Source: Pollutimonas harenae (GTDB taxonomy: Bacteria > Pseudomonadota > Gammaproteobacteria > Burkholderiales > Burkholderiaceae_B). Taken from it: 64,000 nucleotides of DNA. Positions 43,731 through 53,002 of the stretch are shown piece by piece. Location of the stretch: contig NZ_SDQD01000003.1 in assembly GCF_004153685.1 (NCBI RefSeq), positions 186,001 through 250,000 on the forward strand. The letters are read 5' to 3'. Position numbers and translations under genes: made by a program. Every line of letters starts with the position of its first letter. Positions within the stretch are counted from its first letter, which is position 1. The notes under the pieces are model-generated. The model had not been told where the DNA came from. It saw nothing but the letters and a program-made list of their open reading frames with translations, and did not search any database.

Positions 43731-44609
43731 TCAGCGCGCCAGCAGCCAGACCATCACCACAATACCCAGTGCTATCCGATACCAGGCAAAAGGTCGGTAG
43801 GTACGACGGGACACAAAACGCAGTACGGCACGCACCACAATCAGCGCACTCACAAAAGCAGCCACAAAGCCCACGGCAATGGCAGTCATCTGCGTGCTGT
43901 CGAGCGCAGCACTGTTACGGTATAGATCGTAGACTGTAGCCGCCAGCATGGTGGGCATGGCCAGGAAAAACGAAAACTCGGTTGCTGTTTTACGCTGGAT
44001 ACCAGCGATCATGCCGCTGATGATCGTAGCGCCTGAACGCGAAGTGCCCGGCACCATGGCCAGGCATTGCGCAAAACCCACCACCAGGGCTTGTTTCCAG
44101 GTGATCTCCTCGAGGGTGTGTGCAGTAGCCAGTTGCGAGGCGCGACTATCGTCGTGCTCGAGCTGAGTACCCGACTGGACTTCGGTCTTCTTGGCGTACT
44201 GCGGTTTGCGCTCGACCCACAGCATGATGATGCCGCCCACAATCAGGGTAACTACAAATACAGCAGGGCTATGGAACAGCATCTTGATGTATTTGATTGC
44301 CAACGCACCAATCACGGCCGCGGGCAAAAAGGCAATAAGCAGGTTGCGGGTAAACATGACTTCACTGCGTACGCCGGTAAACGTGCCATGTATCAATTGC
44401 CACAAGCGTGCCCGAAATACCCACATGACAGCCAGGATAGAGCCGAACTGTATGACCACTTCGAATACTTTATCGCTGCTGGACGAGAAATTGATCCAGT
44501 CGCCTATCAATAATAAGTGTGCCGTACTCGACACTGGAATGAATTCCGTAAAACCCTCTATCAGGCCCAAGAACAGGGCCTTCAGCATAAACCAGCTATT
44601 TTCAATCAT
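43731..44609 (-). CDS. uppP: Undecaprenyl-diphosphatase UppP (BacA)
   Basis: This integral membrane phosphatase recycles undecaprenyl pyrophosphate for peptidoglycan and other envelope polymers; high dosage gives bacitracin resistance. The 292-residue product has the two family motifs LGLIEGFTEFIPVSSTAHL and VPGTSRSGATIISGM, with the catalytic glutamates, serine and arginine. The ATG at 44609 is chosen; a GTG at 44615 would give a GTGA overlap with the upstream TerC/CBS gene. It is convergent with lpxH. Confidence 0.95.
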   Translation of the reverse strand: MIENSWFMLKALFLGLIEGFTEFIPVSSTAHLLLIGDWINFSSSSDKVFEVVIQFGSILAVMWVFRARLWQLIHGTFTGVRSEVMFTRNLLIAFLPAAVIGALAIKYIKMLFHSPAVFVVTLIVGGIIMLWVERKPQYAKKTEVQSGTQLEHDDSRASQLATAHTLEEITWKQALVVGFAQCLAMVPGTSRSGATIISGMIAGIQRKTATEFSFFLAMPTMLAATVYDLYRNSAALDSTQMTAIAVGFVAAFVSALIVVRAVLRFVSRRTYRPFAWYRIALGIVVMVWLLAR

Positions 44610-44611
44610 AG

Positions 44612-46180
44612 TCACTCATTGGGAATTTCGTCTGCCTGTTCATACAAGCGTTCAATACGCACGGCGGCAATGCGCCGGCCGTCGACATGCAGTACGGTAA
44701 ACCGGAAACTAGCATGCCCTTGTTTCAGTTCGCAACTGTCGCCGGAGGCGGGCAGATGGCCAAACCGCTCAAGCAAATAGCCCGCCAGCGTGGAATAATC
44801 TTCTTTATCGTCAACCAGACCGTCGGTATCGAGCAAAAGCTCAAGATGATGCAGATCGGCCGCACCATCTGCACGCCAACGGTTATCGCCTTCCACAACT
44901 ATGTCGGGGGCTTCGTCTTCGTCGGGGAATTCGCCTGCGATGGCCTCAAACACGTCAATCGGAGTCACCACGCCTTCAATTGCGCCAAACTCGTCAGTCA
45001 CCATCACCAACTGACCACGTGAACGCTTAAGCGTATCGATCAGCTGCAGAATCTCTATGGATTCGTGCACAATCATGGGTTCCCGCAGACGGGACAGGCG
45101 TATATTGCCATGCAGGATCAGGTCGCCAATCATTTCCTTGGCACGCCCTATGCCTATAACCTCATCGAGCGAACCACGGCATACCGGGAAAAAGCTATGA
45201 GGTGACTTGGCAATCTGCTCGCGTTGTACATCGGGCTCATCGTCAAGGTCTATCCACGAAACATCAGTACGCGGTGTCATGATCGAATGTATGGTTCGGT
45301 CTGCCAGCGTCAGCACGCCACTGACCATATAACGCTCTTCGTCTTCAAAAACCTGCTCGGGCGGCTGCTGCACCTGGGGCTGCTCGGCTCCAGCAACAGG
45401 CCGTTTACCCAGCATGCGCAACACACCCTCGGCTGTTCTTTCTCGTAGCGGGCGCCTGGAATCAACCTGTCGCAAGTTGCGCCTGGCAAGCTGATTCAGG
45501 GTTTCTATGATGACCGAGAAGGTAATGGCTGCGTACAAATAACCTTTGGGCACCGGAAAACCAAAGCCCTCGGCCACCAGTGAAAAGCCAATGGTCAGTA
45601 AAAAACCCAGACAAAGAATGACTACCGTTGGATGGGCGTTCACAAAACGCGTCAGCGGCTTGGAGGCAATCAGCATCAATCCGATGGCAATTGTTACCGC
45701 GATCATCATGATGGGCAGGTGGTCAACCATGCCCACTGCCGTAATGACGGCATCGATCGAGAACACTGCGTCCAAAATCACGATCTGGGTGACGATGATC
45801 CAGAAAGTAGCCTGCATACGTGAGCCGGACCCGTGCACATTACGGCCTTCGACACGCTCGTGCAGTTCGAGCGTCCCTTTGAACAGCAGAAAGAATCCAC
45901 CAACAATAAGTATCAGATCGCGACCCGAAAACTCCAGCGGTCCGAGAGCAAAGAGCGGCGCAGTCAGCTGAATCAGCCGCGACATGATGGAGAGCAGTGC
46001 CAGCCGCATCAGCAAGGCCAGCGACAGTCCGATGACACGGGCCCGATCACGCAATCCGGGCGGTAATTTTTCCACCAGGATTGCAATGAAAATCAGGTTG
46101 TCTATACCCAGGACTATTTCAAGAATGACCAGGGTTAACAGGCCCACCCATGCCGATGGGTCCAGCATCCACTCCATCAA
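44612..46180 (-). CDS. TerC-family membrane protein with CBS and CorC/HlyC domains
   Basis: The 522-residue product resembles E. coli YegH/YoaE. The N-terminal TerC domain has about seven membrane helices ([17 protein letters not shown], then [17 protein letters not shown]). It is followed by a cytoplasmic CBS pair around residues 300-420 ([39 protein letters not shown]) and a C-terminal transporter-associated domain. TerC proteins take part in metal (manganese) export and envelope stress; CBS domains sense nucleotides. The gene precedes uppP with a four-base overlap. Confidence 0.9.
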   Translation of the reverse strand: MMEWMLDPSAWVGLLTLVILEIVLGIDNLIFIAILVEKLPPGLRDRARVIGLSLALLMRLALLSIMSRLIQLTAPLFALGPLEFSGRDLILIVGGFFLLFKGTLELHERVEGRNVHGSGSRMQATFWIIVTQIVILDAVFSIDAVITAVGMVDHLPIMMIAVTIAIGLMLIASKPLTRFVNAHPTVVILCLGFLLTIGFSLVAEGFGFPVPKGYLYAAITFSVIIETLNQLARRNLRQVDSRRPLRERTAEGVLRMLGKRPVAGAEQPQVQQPPEQVFEDEERYMVSGVLTLADRTIHSIMTPRTDVSWIDLDDEPDVQREQIAKSPHSFFPVCRGSLDEVIGIGRAKEMIGDLILHGNIRLSRLREPMIVHESIEILQLIDTLKRSRGQLVMVTDEFGAIEGVVTPIDVFEAIAGEFPDEDEAPDIVVEGDNRWRADGAADLHHLELLLDTDGLVDDKEDYSTLAGYLLERFGHLPASGDSCELKQGHASFRFTVLHVDGRRIAAVRIERLYEQADEIPNE

Positions 46181-46198
46181 GGGCTCCGAACAGAGAAA

Positions 46199-46990
46199 TC
46201 AGTCGTGCAAATAACCTAGCATCTGGGGAAACAACTTGGGGGTAGCTGCCAGTACATTGCCGCTTTTAAGCCATGTCTGCTCACCGTCGAAGTCGGCCAC
46301 CAGCCCTCCGGCTTCCAGAATGAGCAAGCTGCCGGCGGCCAGATCCCAGGGCTTCAGCCTGACACCACAGAAGCCATCCAGCCGGCCTGCCGCTACATAA
46401 GCCAGGTCGAGTACGGTCGACCCCAGACGGCGTGCCGCGGCGCACTCGGACAACAGCTTGGAAAACTTGACGTCGGTGGTCGGCGCGGAGGCTGAACCCG
46501 GCACATGGGCACCCAACAAGGCATCGTGATACCGCAATTGCCCCGACACACGGATACGGCGGTCGTTCAGGAAAGCGCCGCCGCCCCGGCTTGCGGTAAA
46601 GAGCTCATTTCGCGAAGGATCGTAAATGACCGCCTGGGTGATCTGGCCGTGTTGTGCCAAAGCAATCGAGATCGCATAAACGGGCAAGCCATGGATAAAA
46701 TTTGTTGTGCCGTCGAGAGGGTCGATAATCCATTGATACGCAGCCGGCTCGTCGCTGGCCTGCTCTGCCGCTAAATGCGTACCCGACTCTTCGCCCAGAA
46801 AACCATGGTCGGGATAAGCCGTTCGCAAAATATCGATAATGGCTTCTTCTGCAGCATGATCCACTTCCGTGACATAATCTTTAGGCCCTTTGCGTGCCAC
46901 AGTCAGGCGTTCCAGGTCGAGACTGGCGCGATTGATGATAGTGCCAGCACGGCGTGCCGCCTTGATGGCGGTATTGAGCATCGGGTGCAT
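46199..46990 (-). CDS. suhB: Inositol monophosphatase family protein (SuhB-like)
   Basis: The 263-residue Li-sensitive Mg-dependent phosphatase has the motifs GEESG, IIDPLDGTTNFIHGLP and WDLAAGSLLILEAGG, which together form the metal site. SuhB in E. coli also joins rRNA antitermination complexes. The gene is 18 bp upstream of the TerC/CBS gene and divergent from trmJ. Assignment to SuhB rather than another IMPase rests on length and on the divergent trmJ neighbour common in beta-proteobacteria. Confidence 0.92.
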   Translation of the reverse strand: MHPMLNTAIKAARRAGTIINRASLDLERLTVARKGPKDYVTEVDHAAEEAIIDILRTAYPDHGFLGEESGTHLAAEQASDEPAAYQWIIDPLDGTTNFIHGLPVYAISIALAQHGQITQAVIYDPSRNELFTASRGGGAFLNDRRIRVSGQLRYHDALLGAHVPGSASAPTTDVKFSKLLSECAAARRLGSTVLDLAYVAAGRLDGFCGVRLKPWDLAAGSLLILEAGGLVADFDGEQTWLKSGNVLAATPKLFPQMLGYLHD

Positions 46991-47225
46991 AAAATTCCGT
47001 ATTTAACAAAAATTGTTGGCGCCTGGCCTGGCCGAATTTGAACTCTGGCACGGTAAAAGACCCGGCAATCAACACAAGAAAACATCTATTTTAAATGACT
47101 CAGTCGTTTTATCCCGAAACACAGCTGTTTTTGTCCGGATCACTCGCAATTTCTTTCGAGTTGTCGATGATTTCACTTGAATTGCTGACGATTTCGCCCA
47201 AAACTCAGCATCAGGCCATGCAGCC

Positions 47226-47999
47226 ATGAACAAACCCTTTGAACAAGTACGTTTTGTCATGGTACACCCCAGCCATCCAGGCAATGTCGGTGCAGCCGCG
47301 CGTGCCATCAAAACCATGGGTTTCCATGACTTATGCCTGGTCGCCCCAAGATTTCCAGATGTACTTGAGCAACCCGATGCGCAATCGCTTGCCAGTGGCG
47401 CCACCGACGTCCTGGCATCAGTCCGCATCGTTCCCTCCCTGGAAGATGCCCTTGCGCCCGTCACGCTGGCTTTTGCGCTGACTGCCCGGGCTCGTGTGCT
47501 GGGACCGCCCGTCTGCGACATCCGGGAAGCCGCACAAATCAGCTGCCAGCATATTCAGGACACCAGCAATGCCCGCGTCGCAGTCGTGTTGGGTACAGAA
47601 AGATCAGGGCTTACCAATGACGACGTCGCCTTATGTCAGCGCGTCTGTCATATTCCGGCCAATCCGGAATACAGCTCCTTGAATGTCGCGCAAGCCTTGC
47701 AATTAGCCGCCTGGGAGCTACGCTACACACTGGCCAGCGCTGCATCGGTTCCGCTGCTGCCCAGCACCGAAGGTCAGGCCCATGAAGGTGATCAGGCCGC
47801 CCCCGGCGAAAAAGTGCAGGCATTCATGACGCACTGGGAGCAGGCAATTACCGAGGTGGGTTTTCTGGATCCTGCACACCCCAAGAAACTGATGCCACGC
47901 ATGCGACATATGTTTGGCCGTAATGCGCTGAGCCACGACGAGGTGGATATGCTGCGCGGCCTGTGCACAGCCATGATCAAGGCCGCCAGGAAAAGATAG
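47226..47999 (+). CDS. trmJ: tRNA (cytidine/uridine-2'-O-)-methyltransferase TrmJ
   Basis: This SPOUT-family enzyme 2'-O-methylates C32/U32 of tRNAs using SAM. The 257-residue product opens VRFVMVHPSHPGNVGAAARAIKTMGF. The trefoil-knot SAM motifs are LGTERSGLTNDDV and IPANPEYSSLNVAQALQLAAWELR. The C-terminal extension typical of TrmJ is present. A stem-loop at 48045-48070 lies behind it. Confidence 0.93.
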   Translation: MNKPFEQVRFVMVHPSHPGNVGAAARAIKTMGFHDLCLVAPRFPDVLEQPDAQSLASGATDVLASVRIVPSLEDALAPVTLAFALTARARVLGPPVCDIREAAQISCQHIQDTSNARVAVVLGTERSGLTNDDVALCQRVCHIPANPEYSSLNVAQALQLAAWELRYTLASAASVPLLPSTEGQAHEGDQAAPGEKVQAFMTHWEQAITEVGFLDPAHPKKLMPRMRHMFGRNALSHDEVDMLRGLCTAMIKAARKR

Positions 48000-48044
48000 G
48001 GTGGGTGTCCCGCGGTTGGCAGCGGCCCAGGCCGCTGCAGCGCC

Positions 48045-48070
48045 GTTACCGCCTCAGGCTAGGCGGTAAC
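48045..48070. terminator. Stem-loop between convergent trmJ and scoB
   Basis: A perfect 10-bp inverted repeat (GTTACCGCCT at 48045-48054 with AGGCGGTAAC at 48061-48070) overlaps the scoB stop codon. A small GCGGCC-CA-GGCCGC hairpin lies just left of it (48022-48035). There is no T-run. The pair probably acts as a shared end signal. Confidence 0.45.
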
Positions 48071-48697
48071 GATCTCCATACCCACCAAGCGGCTCAACTC
48101 GGCAATGCCAGCCTTCGAAACGTCGTCAACCAGCACAATCTGCCCGTCCTTCAGGTCGAATACGGCCAGATCGGTATAAACACGGGTCACGCAGCCTACA
48201 CCGGTCAGGGGGTAGCTACACTGCTCGACCAGCTTGCTGTGACCATCGCGCGTCAGAAGCTCCATCAGCACATAAACCGACTTGGCCCCTATGGCGAGGT
48301 CCATCGCGCCACCGACTGCGGGTATGGCGTCGGCAGCACCTGTGTGCCAGTTCGCCAGGTCGCCCGTGCGCGACACCTGGAAGGCGCCCAGCACACAAAC
48401 ATCGAGATGTCCGCCGCGCATCATGCCGAAAGAGTCGGCGTGATGGAAGAAAGCACCACCCGGAAGCAGCGTTACCGGCTGCTTGCCTGCATTGATCAGA
48501 TCAGGGTCTTCGGCGCCCGCCTCAGGCGCAGGCCCCATGCCTATCACACCATTCTCGCTGTGCAGCATGATTTCGCGATCGGCCGGCAGATAGTTGGCCA
48601 CCTTGGTGGGCAGGCCTATGCCCAGATTCACCACACTGCCTTCCGGGATGTCTTGCGCAACACGGGCGGCCATCTGGTCTCGTGTCAGTCGGTTCAT
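48059..48697 (-). CDS. scoB: 3-oxoacid CoA-transferase, subunit B
   Basis: The 212-residue class I CoA-transferase beta subunit has the active-site glutamate region IMLHSENGVIGMGP and the SVVNLGIGLPTKVANYL segment. With subunit A it moves CoA from succinyl-CoA or a similar donor to a 3-oxoacid or other acid. The ATG overlaps the subunit A stop by four bases. The neighbouring Bug protein and IclR regulator suggest a small acid-uptake and activation operon. The substrate is not established. Confidence 0.9.
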   Translation of the reverse strand: MNRLTRDQMAARVAQDIPEGSVVNLGIGLPTKVANYLPADREIMLHSENGVIGMGPAPEAGAEDPDLINAGKQPVTLLPGGAFFHHADSFGMMRGGHLDVCVLGAFQVSRTGDLANWHTGAADAIPAVGGAMDLAIGAKSVYVLMELLTRDGHSKLVEQCSYPLTGVGCVTRVYTDLAVFDLKDGQIVLVDDVSKAGIAELSRLVGMEIVTA

Positions 48698-49365
48698 ATT
48701 GTGCCTCCGGTGGCGACCACGCGCTGGACAAACAACCCTGGCGTGACGATGATTTCAGGGTCGAGCTCGCCCAGCTCGACGATGCTGTCAACCTGTGCCA
48801 CTGTGACCCGGGCGGCAGTAGCCATGATGGGCCCGAAATTGCGGGCTGTCTTGCGATACACCAGATTGCCCCAGCGATCGGCGCGCAAGGCTTTGATAAG
48901 CGCATAATCAGCATGCAGCGGATACTCAAGCAAATAGTCGCGACCATTGATATGCCTTTGCTCTTTGCCTTCAGCCAGAGGAGTTCCTGCTCCGGTAGGC
49001 GTGTAAAAGCCGCCTATACCGGCACCCGCCGCACGGATGCGCTCGGCCAGATTACCTTGTGGCACGAGTTCGAGCTCGATCTTGCCCGAGCGATACAAAC
49101 CATCGAATACATGTGAGTCGCTTTGGCGCGGGAAAGAGCAAATGATCTTGCGCACGCGCCCTGCTGCCAGCAAAGCTGCCAGGCCAGTGTCGCAATTACC
49201 CGCATTGTTATTGATGATAACCAGGTCTTTTGCACCCTGGTCGAGCAATGCGTCTATGAGCTCTTTGGGCTGGCCAGCCAGCCCAAAACCGCCCACCATG
49301 ATGGTTGCCCCATCAGGAACGTCGGCCAGGCCGGCCTGCATACTGTCAAAAATTTTGGAAATCAT
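48694..49365 (-). CDS. scoA: 3-oxoacid CoA-transferase, subunit A
   Basis: The 223-residue alpha subunit starts at ATG 49365, MISKIFDSMQAGLADVPDGATIMVGGFGLAGQPKELIDALL, with the GGFGxxGxP CoA-binding motif. A longer reading from 49434 has no support. It lies 91 bp behind the Bug gene and is followed by scoB with a four-base overlap. Together Bug-scoA-scoB form a leftward unit facing iclR. Confidence 0.9.
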   Translation of the reverse strand: MISKIFDSMQAGLADVPDGATIMVGGFGLAGQPKELIDALLDQGAKDLVIINNNAGNCDTGLAALLAAGRVRKIICSFPRQSDSHVFDGLYRSGKIELELVPQGNLAERIRAAGAGIGGFYTPTGAGTPLAEGKEQRHINGRDYLLEYPLHADYALIKALRADRWGNLVYRKTARNFGPIMATAARVTVAQVDSIVELGELDPEIIVTPGLFVQRVVATGGTI

Positions 49366-49456
49366 GTCATATCCATTGTCTGTACACAATGCAGCAGCAT
49401 TCAAGACAATGGCCGGCCAAAGGTGGCCGGCCATTGGACTACTACAGCTTACGGAC

Positions 49457-50449
49457 TCAGTCTACAGTTGCACCGGAAGCCTTGACCACCTTGGCCCAGC
49501 CGTCAACTTCAGATTTGATGAAAGTGCCAAACTCAGCAGGTGTCGTCTTGGCGGGAATCGCCCCCAAATCTTCCAGACTCTTTTGAACTTCGGGTTTGGC
49601 CAGTGCAGCCAACATGACTTCGTTCAGCTTGTTGACGATCTCGTCTGGCGTGCCTTTAGGTGCAATCACACCAAACCAGGAAGAGACATCGAAATTCGGA
49701 AAACCGGATTCTTGCATGGTGGGCAGATCGGGCGCTGTCTTGGAGCGTTCTGCCGTAGTGACAGCCAATGCACGCAAGCTACCGGACTCAACATGCGGCC
49801 ATGCCGAAGGCATGTTGTCGAACATGTAGTCGACTTGACCACCGATCAGGTCAGCCAGGGCGGGCGCACTGCCTTTGTACGGAATATGAACCACATCGAT
49901 GCCGGCCGACTGTTTGAAGAGTTCGCCCGCCATGTGTATGGAGGTGCCGCTGCCCGATGAGGCAAAATTCAATTTACCAGGATTGGCCTTGGCATAGTCA
50001 ATCAGCTCTTTGACGGACTTGGCCGGGACCTTGGGATTGACGACCAGCACATTGGGCACGCGAACCGCCAGCGCAACCGGTGTGAAGTCTTCGACCAGGT
50101 TGAAACGCAGATTCTTGTACAAGGTTTGGTTGATAGCGCTAGTAACGGCCACCATATATATGGTGTAGCCGTCGGGATCTGAGCGCGCAACCATTTCGGA
50201 TGCAATGTTGCTGCCTGCACCCGGACGGTTGTCAACAACCACGGTTTGGCCCAAGGCCTCGGTCATTTCCTTGGCCATAATACGCGCCACGGTATCAGTG
50301 GTGCCGCCCGCCGAGAAGCCGACGACCATCTTGATGGCATGGTCGGGATAGGCGGCCGCAGCCGTCGTTGAAAAACCCAATGCGCCAGCAAGCATCAAGC
50401 TGCCGGCCAATGCCTTTACGCCAGTCTTCAATTTTGTATGGATTGACAC
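49457..50449 (-). CDS. Bug/TctC-family periplasmic solute-binding protein
   Basis: The 330-residue secreted protein has signal peptide LKTGVKALAGSLMLAGALG... ending TTAAAA and the opening YPDHAIKMVVGFSAGGTTDTVARIMA. It probably captures the acid whose CoA ester is made by the co-transcribed ScoAB. It is the first gene of the unit controlled from the divergent region 50450-50547. It is clearly homologous to, but not a copy of, the Bug protein at 27031-27996. Confidence 0.92.
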   Translation of the reverse strand: MSIHTKLKTGVKALAGSLMLAGALGFSTTAAAAYPDHAIKMVVGFSAGGTTDTVARIMAKEMTEALGQTVVVDNRPGAGSNIASEMVARSDPDGYTIYMVAVTSAINQTLYKNLRFNLVEDFTPVALAVRVPNVLVVNPKVPAKSVKELIDYAKANPGKLNFASSGSGTSIHMAGELFKQSAGIDVVHIPYKGSAPALADLIGGQVDYMFDNMPSAWPHVESGSLRALAVTTAERSKTAPDLPTMQESGFPNFDVSSWFGVIAPKGTPDEIVNKLNEVMLAALAKPEVQKSLEDLGAIPAKTTPAEFGTFIKSEVDGWAKVVKASGATVD

Positions 50450-50465
50450 GATGTCCTCCTGTTAG

Positions 50466-50482
50466 TGTCCACGGAATGGACA
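50466..50482. promoter_or_regulatory. Candidate IclR operator 1
   Basis: Perfect inverted repeat TGTCCA-CGGAA-TGGACA, 17 bp upstream of the Bug start codon. The same architecture recurs at 50538-50554 on the other side of the divergent region. Confidence 0.6.
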
Positions 50483-50537
50483 ATTCTATAATTAAGAGCT
50501 TAATTTTCTGACACAATGAACTTTTTTCCAAACCAAC

Positions 50538-50554
50538 TGTACACGCCGTGGACA
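50538..50554. promoter_or_regulatory. Candidate IclR operator 2, overlapping the iclR start
   Basis: TGTACA-CGCCG-TGGACA has the same half-sites and 5-bp spacer as operator 1 with one mismatch. It covers the GTG start codon of the regulator gene, which suggests autorepression. Confidence 0.55.
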
Positions 50555-51315
50555 CATCAAACAAAGATTCGGCAGCAGCAGGACCCCGCACCCTCAGGCG
50601 AGGCCTGCATCTCTTGCGCACGTTACGGGATTACCCCGATGGGGGATTGAGCGTCACTGATTTGGCTCGCTTGACGGGATTGCAGCGCCCAACTATTTAT
50701 CGCCTGCTGGCCGCGCTGCTCGAAGAAGGCTTTGCATACAACATAGGTGGCACCAAGCGTTTCGCAGCCAGCAATCTGGCCGAAACCACTATTCTGGACC
50801 AGGATCCACGCATCAAGCTCGCTCTGCCTACCATGCGGGAACTGGCCGCAGAAACCGGTGACGCCGTTTTTCTGGTCGTGCGCGACGACAACGAGTCACT
50901 CAGCTTGTGGCGGGAAATCGGTCCCTACCCCGTGCAGATTCTTGCCACCTTTGCAGGAAAGCGCCAGCCATTGGGAGTGGGTTCCGGCGGACTGGCTCTG
51001 CTGGCCAAGCTGGAAGATGATGAAGTCGACAGCATCATCGCGCGCAACAGCAAGCAGCTAGAACAATACGGTGGCATGAGCTCACGCGAAATGCGGCAAC
51101 TGGTAGACAACACGCGCACGCGAGGCTATTCGGTTGTGGGCAACTACGCAGTGCGTGGCGCACTGGGCGTGGGTTGCGCCTTATGCGATAAGGAACAAAG
51201 GCCTTATCTGGCCATCAGCGTAACTGCCATTACCGATCGCATGCCAGCCACCCGCCAACGTAAGATTGCCGGGCTGATACAGGAAAAATTAAATACTCTG
51301 GCTGCCAACCTTTGA
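50548..51315 (+). CDS. IclR-family transcriptional regulator
   Basis: The 255-residue product has an N-terminal winged helix (about 15-80: LRRGLHLLRTLRDYPDGGLSVTD opening, then LTGLQRPTIYRLLAAL as recognition region). The C-terminal effector-binding domain contains the family segment GYSVVGNYAVRGALGVGCAL. It starts with GTG inside a candidate operator. The divergent position strongly suggests that it controls the Bug-scoA-scoB unit in response to the transported acid or its CoA ester. Confidence 0.92.
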   Translation: MDTSNKDSAAAGPRTLRRGLHLLRTLRDYPDGGLSVTDLARLTGLQRPTIYRLLAALLEEGFAYNIGGTKRFAASNLAETTILDQDPRIKLALPTMRELAAETGDAVFLVVRDDNESLSLWREIGPYPVQILATFAGKRQPLGVGSGGLALLAKLEDDEVDSIIARNSKQLEQYGGMSSREMRQLVDNTRTRGYSVVGNYAVRGALGVGCALCDKEQRPYLAISVTAITDRMPATRQRKIAGLIQEKLNTLAANL

Positions 51316-51349
51316 GTTGAGGCCGGCGCCCGCAGCAGGCCTGCGGGTC

Positions 51350-52207
51350 TCAGGGCTCGATGGCGCCGCCTTGCTCCAGGGCTTCTGCCACCGTCTTGGC
51401 CTGAACCTCGCGCACCGGTATGGGCATGCTCAAGCCTGCACGTCCCAAAACCTGCAGGGCGTTACGGTACAGATCGAAGCGCAGATCCCAATAGTTGTCG
51501 ACAGCAGCCCAAACCCGCATATTCACGGTGGTTGCGCTTTCGCTATAGCCGGTTACCATGACTTGCGGCTCGGGATCGGCCAGCACATACTGATGGTTCT
51601 GTACCAAAGAACCCAGCTCGCGCAAGGCCAGTTCGAGGTCATCGCCATAGCGGACAGATACCTCTACATCAAGACGGCGCGTGGCATTGCGACTGTAATT
51701 GATGATGGGGTTGCCCCATACGAGGCTATTTGGCAGGGTTAGATGAATGCCATCGATCTGGACCAGGCGAGTCAGAAACAGGCCGACTTCGGCTACCGTG
51801 CCGTCACCTTTACCCACAACCGAAACATACTCACCTGTACGTAATGGCCGCAAGGCCAGCAACATGATTCCTGCTGCAATATTCTGTAGTGTGCCTTGCA
51901 AAGCCAGGCCTACCGCCAGGCCGGCGGCACCGAGCACAGCAATGATGCTGGCTGTCTGTACACCAAATCGAGCCAACACGGCAATAATGACAAAAATCCG
52001 AATGGACCATACCGTTACGGTATAGACCATTGGGACAATGGTGGGGTCCACTTTGGGTGAGCGGGCAGCCAGTTTCTGCACGCTGCGACCTGCAAATGAC
52101 GACGCAGCCCAACCCAATACCAGAATGGCAAGCGTGAAAACCAGGTTAAACGCCAAATGCTCGACGGCGGGCATCAGGGCCGTCAGGTCTTTCAATTTTT
52201 CCATCAT
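51350..52207 (-). CDS. Small-conductance mechanosensitive channel (MscS family)
   Basis: The 285-residue inner-membrane channel opens under membrane tension to release solutes. Three membrane helices lie near residues 18-40, 58-85 and 88-120. TM3 contains the glycine/alanine-rich AVLGAAGLAVGLALQGTLQNIAAG that lines the pore. A beta domain (GEYVSVVGKGDGTVAEVGLFLT) and an alpha-beta C-terminal vestibule follow. The gene is convergent with iclR. Confidence 0.94.
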   Translation of the reverse strand: MMEKLKDLTALMPAVEHLAFNLVFTLAILVLGWAASSFAGRSVQKLAARSPKVDPTIVPMVYTVTVWSIRIFVIIAVLARFGVQTASIIAVLGAAGLAVGLALQGTLQNIAAGIMLLALRPLRTGEYVSVVGKGDGTVAEVGLFLTRLVQIDGIHLTLPNSLVWGNPIINYSRNATRRLDVEVSVRYGDDLELALRELGSLVQNHQYVLADPEPQVMVTGYSESATTVNMRVWAAVDNYWDLRFDLYRNALQVLGRAGLSMPIPVREVQAKTVAEALEQGGAIEP

Positions 52208-52290
52208 ATGTGATCCGCAAAAGAATTAAGTAGGGATTCAATATCCAAAACATCATACCGTTTACAGATCAAACGACTGGCAACAGTGAG

Positions 52291-52313
52291 TTATCCACGC
52301 AAATTGTGGATAA
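52291..52313. other. Inverted pair of DnaA-box-like sequences
   Basis: TTATCCAC (52291-52298) and GTGGATAA (52306-52313) face each other across 7 bp. TTGTGGATAA contains a full consensus-type DnaA box (TTATCCACA on the other strand). They lie in the 235-bp intergenic region 52208-52442, upstream of the divergent mscS gene. They may titrate DnaA or simply form a hairpin. Confidence 0.4.
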
Positions 52314-52381
52314 TTCCAGGGACAACTATTTAGCTATGTGAATTATGCGGACAATAACAAGCACTTAGCGCCTGCGAGTTA

Positions 52382-52421
52382 AAAATGCCCACCTGACGGA
52401 TTCTCGCCAGGCGGGCATTTT
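52382..52421 (-). terminator. Terminator of the small membrane-protein gene
   Basis: AAAATGCCC and GGGCATTTT arms, extended by CCTG/CAGG with one mismatch (52382-52395 with 52408-52421), form a strong stem. On the minus strand it continues in TTTTTAA. It lies 22 bp past the stop at 52443. Confidence 0.75.
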
Positions 52422-52442
52422 AACGTTGTTGCCAACAGGGCG

Positions 52443-52589
52443 TCAGAGCGACCGGCCCGAAATCAGACGCACCAGCACCATGATGATGGCAACCACTATG
52501 AGGATATGGATGAATCCACCTATGGTGTAGGACGAGACCATACCCAAAAGCCATAGAACCAACAAAATGACTGCAATGGTATAGAGCAT
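52443..52589 (-). CDS. Lmo0937-type small membrane protein (48 residues)
   Basis: The frame MLYTIAVILLVLWLLGMVSS...SGRSL has two predicted membrane helices (residues about 3-20 and 24-44) separated by YTIGGF. This matches the widespread small Lmo0937/DUF5670 family. AAGGA lies upstream of the ATG, and a terminator follows, both confirming the gene. Members are often induced by envelope or general stress. The glycine-zipper lipoprotein gene lies 46 bp upstream. Confidence 0.8.
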   Translation of the reverse strand: MLYTIAVILLVLWLLGMVSSYTIGGFIHILIVVAIIMVLVRLISGRSL

Positions 52590-52635
52590 ATCAAGTTCCT
52601 TTTTAGTTATGGAGCGTGTACAGGCAGCTGTTTTA

Positions 52636-52851
52636 TTATTTGCTGGCTTCGTGCCCTATCACACCGCCTACCGCTGCACCACCCAGAGTGCCCAATGTGC
52701 TGCCACCCGTCAGGACGGCGCCACCCACCGCGCCAACACCCGCACCAATAGCTGTATTTTGCCCCTGCTTCGACATACCGCTACATGCACCAAGACTAAG
52801 CATTGCAGACAATACTAGCGCCGTGCTTGCGATTCTTTTCGTCTTATTCAT
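52636..52851 (-). CDS. Glycine-zipper lipoprotein
   Basis: The 71-residue product has a signal peptide with lipobox SLGAC, lipidated cysteine at 23. A glycine-zipper segment (AIGAGVGAVGGAVLTGGSTLG, then GGAAVGGVIGHEASK) runs to the C-terminus. It resembles OsmB/SlyB-like outer-membrane lipoproteins. With the small membrane protein gene downstream it may form a stress-induced pair; that link is inferred only from proximity. Confidence 0.8.
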   Translation of the reverse strand: MNKTKRIASTALVLSAMLSLGACSGMSKQGQNTAIGAGVGAVGGAVLTGGSTLGTLGGAAVGGVIGHEASK

Positions 52852-53002
52852 ATCAATACCTCTTTCAATGGTTCAACGGAACAAAGCCAATTATCGTAGG
52901 CTTTGTAGCAAATACCATACCCGACCAACATCACCCGCTGACCAGGCACAGCTCTTTACTACATGGTAAATGACCTTTTAGTCAATAACCAGAAGAAACC
53001 GT

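Noticed and set aside
47069-47521. 150-codon frame on the - strand covering the trmJ start and its upstream region
   Set aside because: It overlaps the conserved TrmJ N-terminus in antisense and has no recognisable motif or ribosome site.
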